Origin: Oegoconia quadripuncta
Taxonomy: Eukaryota > Arthropoda > Insecta > Lepidoptera > Autostichidae
Assembly (NCBI GenBank): GCA_949316235.1
Contig: OX438750.1
Span: 4,044,501 to 4,108,500, forward strand
Reading direction: 5' to 3'
Length of the DNA stretch: 64,000 nt
The translations under genes were made by a program, and so were the position numbers. The notes under the pieces are model-generated. The model ran no database searches. It saw nothing but the letters and a program-made list of their open reading frames with translations, and was not told the origin of the DNA. Position 1 is the stretch's first letter. Each line of letters opens with the position of its first letter. Shown here piece by piece: positions 57,111-64,000 of this stretch.

Positions 57111-57229
57111 CAGATATGTCAGAGCCTGTTTAGAAACATACTCACTTATAGAGGTAGCCAATCTAGTGACCAAGTTTTTGATCTTATCATTACGCCAACC
57201 TCTGTCTTTGGCCTTTGCGTTTTTCTTAC

Positions 57230-57316
57230 TTGTTTTCCTGCTTCTCTTCTGTGCTGACTTCTTCTTTACTGACTCCACCACTTCTACTTTTATCTTATCT
57301 TCTGTTATACTCCTTA
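57230..57316 (-). CDS. Gene B exon 4: basic linker
   Basis: Acceptor 'cacttttcag' ends at 57317; donor 'gtaaga' starts at 57229. 87 nt, phase 1 to phase 1. It encodes VRSITEDKIKVEVVESVKKK, then SAQKRSRKT. A Lys/Arg-rich segment, likely a nuclear localisation signal, in the same position as gene A exon 4. The frame stays open past the donor (SKKNAKAKDRG), so the exact exon end is the least certain border of gene B. Confidence 0.75.
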
Positions 57317-57408
57317 CTGAAAAGTGTTTAATTCAGGATTCAATACAAATCATCATCAAGAGATTCACTGCTGGGCAAGAATTTAATGGTATGCATTGTA
57401 AATAAATA

Positions 57409-57606
57409 AATATTTCGGATACTTACACCAATCATCTAGTCTCAAACTAAGCAAAGCTTGTGATATGGATACTAGATAACGCATAAACATACATAAATAT
57501 TTATATAAACATCCATGACTCGGGAATAAATGTTCGTATTCATCACACAAACGTTTACCCCTCGCGGGATTCGAACCCGCAACCGTTGGTTTCGTTGACA
57601 GGGTTT
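57409..57606 (-). mobile_element. SINE family A, variant head
   Basis: Box B complement 'gggattcgaaccc' at about 57566-57578; head variant as in the 3217 copy. Confidence 0.8.
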
Positions 57607-57935
57607 GACGTCTATATCGTATAGGATATAGACGTCGTATAGGAGGAATTTCACCAATTTTGTGGATAAAGTGGCTCAAAGTATACAACATAGCATTCAC
57701 AAAACGGTAGTTCGCGGCTTCGAATAGCCAGTGGGTTGCATGGTTTAGTATTCGTTGTTTGATAGTGATGAGGCATTATTAAGTGGTCTACATAAGATTA
57801 TCTAAGTCAGTCTCCAAGCATATAATGTTCTGAAGAACTGTTTGAGCTAATACCCGCTGCTCAATTTAGCCGTTACACTTCTCGACGAAAATTAAAACTC
57901 CATCCACATCACCTGGATGAGTGGAAGTCTACCAC

Positions 57936-58175
57936 TGTAGTTTCTCAAGAAACTTCCTACCACGTACGACCACCCTGTGGAATGGACTTCCTACAGCGGT
58001 ATTCATGAAACGAGTACGACATTGGAACCTTCAAGAAACGAGCCTACACCTTCCTCAGAGGCCGGCAACGCATCTGTGACCCTTTTGGTGTTGCGGGTGT
58101 CCATGGGCGGCGGTGATTGCTTTCCATCAGGTGACACGCATGCTCGTTTGCCGCCCTCTCATTTAAAAAAATAAA
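57936..58175 (+). pseudogene. LINE tail
   Basis: 'ccaccctgtggaatggactt' (RTTTLWNGLP), then 'gggcggcggtgattgctttc' and an A-rich end. Reverse copy at 59820-59965. Confidence 0.7.
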
Positions 58176-58856
58176 TAAAATATCCAGTCTCGCAATTGAA
58201 TTGGGGGTTTCCAGATGAGCGTCTGTATAGATATCCATCCGCCTCCATAACAAAATCCAACATCAAGACCTTCTAAACAATATCATAAAAATTAAGCATG
58301 CTAACTGAATTGCCTTGTCGACTGTACCCTAATTTTAGAAAATTATACTATAAAGGTTGCAGAGTATTTACTGTGGTCTTACTAGAAACTATGATCCTTG
58401 CATAACTACACTGCATCAGATTAATGAAAACAATGGAGAACACAAACGTTTTTCTTTTCTAGAAATGCCAAAGTAATTACGAAAATATCTGCGTTTTTAC
58501 TTTTTTTCATCTGTAAAAATGGCTGAAAAAATAATTATTAATAAAATATGTTCGAGATTATTTAAAATCAAGGCACTCGATCGGGGGATTACGTCATCAG
58601 TCCCGTTACTGCCGGCGGGGCAGGGTGCGTAAGCCATACGTTAACTGGTCGCTCGCGCGCCTTTATTCGTAATATTAAATAATAAATAAATAATAATTGA
58701 TTTCAATAAACAGCTACATCGTCTTTTATACAGTTCCATACATCATTTTATACAGATCCATAGAGAAAAAAGAAATCTATTGGATGCATCCTTTAACAAT
58801 TGGGCAAGGTGTATGTGTAAACCTGTATCTTAGAGGTCAGTAGGTTCACCCAGGTT
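58176..58856. other. Intron, no gene
   Basis: Nothing recognised. Confidence 0.35.
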
Positions 58857-58888
58857 AATATTATTATTATTATTATTATTATTATTAG
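58857..58888. repeat. (TTA)n microsatellite
   Basis: About ten TTA units. Confidence 0.9.
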
Positions 58889-58967
58889 TATAAATATTAT
58901 ATCTACTTAAATATATACAATTCAACTAACCTTCCACAACCCATAAATGTAAGAAAACGCAACACAC

Positions 58968-59048
58968 CTGCATCAGCCAAGAAGTAATCATCAGATTCGT
59001 CACCACTGTCCTGTTTTACCTCCAGTTTAACTTCAACCGGCTTCTCAT
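58968..59048 (-). CDS. Gene B exon 3: acidic linker
   Basis: Acceptor 'ccgttttag' ends at 59049; donor 'gtgtgt' starts at 58967. 81 nt, phase 1 to phase 1. It encodes DEKPVEVKLEVKQDSGDESD, then DYFLADAG (last codon split). Same length, phase and acidic character as gene A exon 3 (43208-43288). Confidence 0.82.
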
Positions 59049-59199
59049 CTAAAACGGAAAACAGATTTAAAAAAAAAAAACGAATGTCGCTATTCTCGGC
59101 CTTTTGGCCGAAAATTGTTTGGCCGATTATCACTTGCCAACAAGCCTCACGTAGAAATTTATTTCGCCGAATAATCATTTGCCAACTTATCATATATAT

Positions 59200-59362
59200 A
59201 CATGAATACGGACATGTGTACCCGAGTTATCGATGTTTTTCATTTATATATGTATTTATTTACAAAAAAAATATATTTGTGTAGTGTATCAACCATCTGG
59301 TATCCAGAACACAAGCCTAGTTGCTTAGTGTGGAATTAGATGGTGCTGTCCAAGTCTATGTC
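59200..59362 (+). mobile_element. SINE family A, 5'-truncated
   Basis: 'catgaatacggacatgtgta' to 'ggaattagatggtgctgtcc'. Confidence 0.75.
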
Positions 59363-60299
59363 CAAGTATTTTTTTTTATTGTTTAGCAAATGTTGTATTG
59401 TAATACAACAAGTATGCATGGAGAAATGAAACCCTATTTATAGGATGCATACATGTGAACCTTTTTTCCTCAGTTTCAAAAGGATTTACACAAGTCGCAT
59501 AAAAATTTTGATTAACTTTGACACTTATCCTATGAGAAATACGGTTGAATTTAGGTTATAAGGAAAATCATACTACCAACTCTGACCTATAGTTAAGTGT
59601 GACATATTCGTTGGCATAATAATAATAATACAAATGTGAACCCTTGTAATTATTTAATTCTATTTCTGGAGTCAATTGTCTATCATTATTTTTAAAATGG
59701 CACAGGGAAACCCTCATTCTTTCACATGCAGTGGAGAGAAATATGCTGGGATGATCAAAAATCAAATTTACCAACATATAGGAACTCACTCGAATCAACC
59801 AACAAAAGAGAGATGGGCAGGCCTTGTTTATTTTTTTTATATGAGAGGGCGGCAAACGAGCATGCGGGTCACCTGATGGAAAGCAATCACCGCCGCCCAT
59901 GGACACCCGCAACACCAAAAGGGTCACAGATGCGTTGCCGGCCTTTGAGGATAGCGAGGCAGCGTGAAAATGTGGAACAAACTAATCACGCTCTCTGACA
60001 AAACCAGCTATTGGACACCAAGGTAGAGAGAGAAAAGTACTCTCCTTGGAGATGGAAAGGATATGCTTCCTTTGGTGCTTACGTGGCGTAAGCACCATCA
60101 GTCTTCCTTTAAACACTACCTGGAATCAATTTCTTTCTTCTTATAAAATTATGATTGCCTGGGGACTGGAGTATACTCCTTGTGCAATAAAAAATATGCT
60201 GAGGCGGAATGGGTCAGATGGATGGATCATTCAGTTCCGCCACAACCACATAATGTGCACTCACCTTTCTGTCTATGAATCATAGACAAACAAACTCAC
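59363..60299. other. Intron; reverse LINE tail at 59820-59965
   Basis: 59820-59965 (-) matches 57936-58175 in reverse ('gagggcggcaaacgagcatg', 'tgttgcgggtgtccatgg' on the other strand). The rest is unassigned. Confidence 0.5.
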
Positions 60300-60438
60300 C
60301 TTTTCCTTCTACATTATTGATCCTCTTTAGCATTTCCTGCTCAGAACTCAGGACTTGCTGCCTGAAAGCAAGGGAGTTCCGTAGATGTGTGACGCAAGCA
60401 TCACAGATAGCATTTGAGTTGTGCTGGCTGGTTGTTAA
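60300..60438 (-). CDS. Gene B exon 2: C-half of the ZAD domain
   Basis: Acceptor 'taaatttcag' ends at 60439; donor 'gtgagt' starts at 60299. 139 nt, phase 0 in, phase 1 out. It encodes LTTSQHNSNAICDACVTHLR, then NSLAFRQQVLSSEQEMLKRI. ICDAC is the second zinc ligand pair of the ZAD and 'LRNSLAFRQQV' its closing helix. Splits the domain at the same place as gene A. Confidence 0.9.
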
Positions 60439-60619
60439 CTGAAATTTAGTTATTTATAGATGTAACAGTTGGTTTTATTGTATGTTGTCCAATTCTATTG
60501 TGGTGATTCTTTAAATTTAGCCAATATCAAGACCGGTAATCTGATACAACAGTCCATCCAGTGGGAGGAGGGCACTCTCGGCTTAGATTTATGTGATAAC
60601 CGTCAATATGTTTGTTTTT

Positions 60620-60962
60620 TTAATGCACAACAGGTTAGCACTTGACCTCAATCACACCTGATGTTAAGTGAAGATGAGGCTGAAGGTGAAGCGTACTAAC
60701 CCAGAAACCCCAACATATTTGGGGGACTGGCTATCTTATCTTTGACAACCAGAACACAAGTTGTGTTACACAACAATGCTATTAACATTGCTGTTTGGCG
60801 GCAGAATAAGATAAGATGGTGGTAGCTTGCCAGGCGGACATTTAAAATGCCCTACTACCAACTAAACCCAGTACTTAAACTTGTACCCTGCTGGGGATCG
60901 AACCTGCAACCTCTAATTCGTAAACCCAATGTTGTTTATATGTATTGAGCCACAGAGGCGGT
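60620..60962 (-). mobile_element. SINE family B, intact
   Basis: Reverse copy of 54787-55110. Box B complement 'ggggatcgaacc' at about 60893-60904; ends 'attgagccacagaggcggtt'. A small internal duplication ('ttgtgttacacaacaa'). Confidence 0.85.
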
Positions 60963-61129
60963 TAATATGTTTCAAACATTGACATGCTCTCCATACAGGC
61001 AGAAAGACAGTGCCTACCGCTTGAGTAGTAATTGGAAGCTTTCTTCAAAAGATGTGAACATAAATATTCTAAACAGTTGCAAGGATTGTTATAAGAGTAA
61101 GTTATTATTTTATAGTTGTATAGTTTGCA

Positions 61130-61460
61130 CATCTAATGAAGAAAGCGGACTCTCCCAATTGTGATGTTTGTGGTACGGTCGATAATGTGCAACATCTGCT
61201 GATGGAATGTGTCAAGAACCAGAGGGAAAGGGATGCTCTGGTGAGCAAATTGCAAATCAATTGTTTCGATATTGGCATTATTCATTGCATTTTAGCAGAC
61301 CCTTACTCAGAGGCGGCGAGATTGATTTGTAATTTAGTTGCACTTCGGGGTACCACTCCGTAATTTGTCCAGCTAAATAAATATATGCAAACTAGGGAGA
61401 CAATGGGACTGACATGTCTAAATGTGGACAAAGTCCCTAAACTTAAATAAAGATTAAAAC
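61130..61460 (+). pseudogene. LINE 3' tail
   Basis: Frame KKADSPNCDVCGTVDNVQHL, then SEAARLICNLVALRG. The Cys/His tail of a non-LTR retrotransposon. Ends in an A-rich stretch. Confidence 0.7.
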
Positions 61461-61796
61461 AAAAATCTTTCTCATTTAATAGCAAATATTATTATTTTAC
61501 CTACTCTGTAACAAAACACTGTGCACGCCACAGATTACAGCAGCTTTGATTTTGGAGCCCATCCAGGCCACTTCAGGGGCTCTATTACATAATTTCATCG
61601 TTATCGTCATTGGTTACGTACTGACATGTGGTTGGTTGATTCGTCGCTCACTCGGCAATCTTGGTCAACGTAATCGATAACGACACCGATGAAGTTACAT
61701 AATCTAAGGTCAGGTAAGTTACTCGAACACTGGATATGCCCTTGATCTGATCGGAATGTTGTCTGTCTGATAAACTACGTTCCTTGCTATATCTAC
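61461..61796. other. Intron of gene B, no feature
   Basis: Nothing recognised. Confidence 0.35.
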
Positions 61797-62022
61797 CTAA
61801 TATTACAAATGCGAATGTTTGGATGATTGTTTGTTGCTCCATCATAGTGAAATGGATGAATGAACTAGGCCGAAGTTTGGGGTTTAGATAGAACATACCC
61901 TGGATTAAGACAGGATATTTTTTATCCCGATAAAGTGAGTAGTTCTCGCGGGATAAACAAATTAAACATATCCGCGATAAAACTAGTCTAAGCAGGAGAT
62001 GCCACGAGCAGAAAGGTAGTTT
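61797..62022 (+). mobile_element. Lep1-like Helitron, diverged
   Basis: 'ctacctaatattacaaatgc' to 'gagcagaaaggtagt', with the 'cgcgggataaacaaatt' block. Confidence 0.75.
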
Positions 62023-62402
62023 ACAATGTTTTATCTAACTACCTCATTCAAACCTATACCAATTCAGAAGCCCTTTTTTGCTTTGGTACTTCCGAGTACT
62101 TAGGTCATTATAGATGTGAGCACCACAACACAACAGTTAGAAGTCTTTTAGCTTGTTTGGTATCTGCAAACCGGACCAAACTGCATGCTCAAGATGTGTG
62201 AACCCACCCCGAAGGTGACCAGTATTTGAGACACTTCATTGTAGTTCTTGCCTGACTGGCCCTAAGGGCGATAATAATGACAACATTTTTCTTCAGTTTT
62301 TTTAGGCGGTGAAATTTTATGGCATTGAAAATTTTGAGCCCTATTCAGAACAGCTAAGGTGTCGTGAAGGCACCTCCTTATCGACGCTCTGAACGAACTT
62401 AC
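62023..62402. other. Intron 1 of gene B
   Basis: The reading frame continues past the donor at 62402 to 62262, but the ZAD ends are found in exon 2 instead, so this is intron. Confidence 0.5.
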
Positions 62403-62558
62403 AACAATATTGAAGCACTCGTGCAGCATATCCGAGTAAATCTCCTTTTTGTTCAGCCAGACATAACTAGAGTTCAAATCGTAGAGTATTGTCTTAGATG
62501 GGTAATCTTTATGCATGCCCGGCGACAGGCAGCAGCGGCACACGTTGGCAATTTCCAT
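62403..62558 (-). CDS. Gene B exon 1: start and N-half of the ZAD domain
   Basis: ATG at 62558, with an in-frame TAA two codons upstream (62564-62562), fixing the start. Perfect donor 'gtaagt' from 62402. 156 nt, 52 codons, phase 0. It encodes MEIANVCRCCLSPGMHKDYP, then NKKEIYSDMLHECFNIV. CRCC is the first ZAD zinc ligand pair. The complete domain forms when joined to LTTSQ...ICDAC in exon 2. Gene B: exons 62558-62403, 60438-60300, 59048-58968, 57316-57230 and 53107-51915, sum 1656 nt, no stop before the last codon. Confidence 0.92.
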
Positions 62559-62939
62559 TATTTAGTTTGGCTTGCGCATTTATTTATTTTTCAAAATTAC
62601 AATTACACGGCAGAAGTAAATTAAATTTTCATGCATACAAACACACAGACGCACACATGCATCAACCTAACGCAAGATGTAACCGTAGATATTTTTTTTT
62701 TCGTCCCTCGTCCCTTGTTTCTTTCACTTAGTGAACAGGCTAAGATCATTAGACCATGCTGCCTTTAATTCTTCCATTTATTAGTCAAAACCAGTAATTC
62801 GTTGTCATGGACTTATTATTTAAACAGGACTGAGTACTCGCCGCTGAAAAACGAGCCGAGCAGGATGTGTAACGTAGAGGCCGTTTGTCTCTGTCTAACA
62901 GGGTGACCACAATATATTTGTTACTTGGGACAAATGTTG

Positions 62940-63025
62940 TAATAAAATATTTGTCAAAAAACTTTGGCGTTTTGACATTAGCTGGCGTGAGCCATTTATT
63001 TCGCATTTCTTCATTTTTTGGGAAA
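62940..63025 (-). CDS. THAP-like exon 2, partial
   Basis: After an acceptor 'ttattgcag' (ends at 63026) the frame reads (S)FPKNEEMRNKWLTPANVKTP, matching the 'FHxFPK.EE.R.KW' core of THAP domains. The later Cys-x2-His part (CSxHF) is not seen; the frame runs on into unrelated, repeat-like sequence, so the domain is cut or the remaining exon is elsewhere. End is approximate. Confidence 0.5.
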
Positions 63026-63149
63026 CTGCAATAATAGTACAACAGTCAGGACCCTAATCAATCACACATATTTGACATATTTCGACTCATTTCAAGAATT
63101 CATGGGCATCCTACTTCTTTGATTTACAAAAATATTATTTTTAGCTTAC

Positions 63150-63220
63150 CTGTGGAAAGATATGTTGCAACCACCATAGGATTCACTTGGGCAAGTATAA
63201 ACGCAACACTTTTTCACCAT
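63150..63220 (-). CDS. THAP domain first exon
   Basis: ATG at 63220, donor 'gtaagc' starting at 63149. 71 nt, 23 codons plus two bases. It encodes MVKKCCVYTCPSESYGGCNI, then SFH. This is the N-terminal end of a THAP (C2CH) zinc-binding DNA-binding domain: C-x4-C followed by the SFH-(S/R)-FP junction, which is continued at 63025. THAP domains occur in host genes and at the N-terminus of P-element transposases; the inverted repeat around it leaves both open. Confidence 0.65.
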
Positions 63221-63696
63221 TTTACTCCTTTTACTTGTTATAATATAACAAATACTTTAAAAAACTTTTAATGCAAAGAAAATTCAAAATCACACCGAAC
63301 CGCCATGACGTGACATGCTTTTCAGGGTTACCATAAAAATAACAAAATCGAAATAAAAATGTATGTTTTCTGTTTGATTTAAGAATATATGAAAAGAAAT
63401 TAATGCGAATGTTATTTGTTTATTTATAATTGTTAAAATAACATAAAAATATAAGTGTTTCAATGGAATTTTTGAGTAGCCAAAACTGTTGATCATAATC
63501 ATTTTTTTTGCTGGCAAGATGTAAGAACGAGACACACGGCCTCCGTTATTACTATCTCTCTCGGCTCGGATTTGCCTTTGTGTATGGTGCATCCAATTTA
63601 ATACCTTATTGCGTTGACATAGTGATCATTTTCCTAAATGATTCTTTTGATAGATATCAGTCCTGTTTAAATAATAAGTCCATGTTCGTCGTATAC

Positions 63697-63790
63697 TTGG
63701 CATATACAGTCTAGTTATGGTCAAGTCATTCTTCAGTAAAGTGGCCGAATGCTTTACAAAAGATTTTGGCGGCTTCTTACGCTAAGGAAA
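63697..63790 (+). repeat. Short repeat shared with 46775-46850
   Basis: 'cattcttcagtaaagtggcc' and 'ctttacaaaagattttggcg'. Confidence 0.65.
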
Positions 63791-64000
63791 GATCCGTTAC
63801 GCAATTTAGCCTCTCTGCTGCCCGTTCCCACGCAAAAAGTGTAAGGGTCAAGTATCTCGGCGCGACTGTCATATTTTTGAAAATACCTGCGGTATAGATA
63901 GATATTCTTCTACTGGGTGTATTAGTAATCTGTGAAAAGCAATAGCTACGGGAATATTTTATCTATGGATATAATGAATGAACACTACTACAGCTATAAT
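63791..64000. other. No gene seen
   Basis: Window edge; nothing recognised. Confidence 0.35.

Larger units (their letters stand above)
62806..63684. repeat. 28-bp perfect inverted repeat around the THAP exons
   Basis: 62806-62833 ('catggacttattatttaaac' plus 8 bp) is the exact reverse complement of 63657-63684. The arms are 823 bp apart and enclose the two THAP-like exons. Similarity stops at the arm edges. Confidence 0.85.

Noticed and set aside
61136..61363. Small Cys-rich protein gene
   Set aside because: The Cys/His pattern is the usual C-terminal tail of a non-LTR retrotransposon, also at 50822 and 43602.
62262..62402. Continuation of the ZAD exon to the stop at 62262
   Set aside because: A perfect gtaagt donor ends the exon at 62403, and the missing half of the ZAD is found in frame at 60438.

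Overview
The window looks like nuclear DNA of an insect, most likely a moth or butterfly. It is AT-rich, has introns, contains ZAD/C2H2 zinc-finger genes, and is packed with repeats typical of Lepidoptera: Lep1-like Helitrons, tRNA-derived SINEs, Tc1/mariner and other inverted-repeat elements, R1-, RTE- and Jockey-type LINE pieces, and GATA- or TTA-type microsatellites. Nothing bacterial or viral is seen. Exon borders were read by eye from splice consensus sites, reading phase and protein motifs; no database search was possible.

Main content: two ZAD zinc-finger transcription-factor genes, both on the minus strand. Gene B (62558 down to 51915) is complete in five exons: ZAD N-half, ZAD C-half, an 81-nt acidic linker, a basic linker, and a terminal exon with ten C2H2 fingers. 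It joins in frame to 551 aa. Gene A has four matching 5' exons (45960 down to 42256; the third is again 81 nt). Below them, on the same strand, lie six separate terminal C2H2 exons (31436-30853, 16896-16328, 12527-11959, 11453-10888, 7117-6546, 2710-1983). Every one starts in the same phase, completes a glycine codon, is open to its stop, and would give an in-frame protein if joined to the gene A 5' exons. No second ZAD exon was found among them, and two are only about 0.5 kb apart. The simplest reading is one locus whose single ZAD module is spliced to a choice of terminal zinc-finger exons, as in Drosophila lola. This is the main candidate for something undescribed.

Layout: 1-17 kb holds five terminal exons separated by repeats, including a 186-bp satellite and a 43-bp tandem array. 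17-30 kb is transposon-rich: a transposase-like gene start cut by a LINE, a hAT element with two stop codons inside a TTAA-flanked element, and several MITEs. 30-42 kb holds the first terminal exon, an inverted LINE duplication, a nested TIR element and a mariner element with arms of about 275 bp. 42-46 kb holds the gene A 5' exons. 46-51 kb is repeats. 51.9-62.6 kb is gene B, with a 317-bp-arm palindrome in one intron. The right edge has the start of a THAP-domain reading frame inside a 28-bp inverted repeat.
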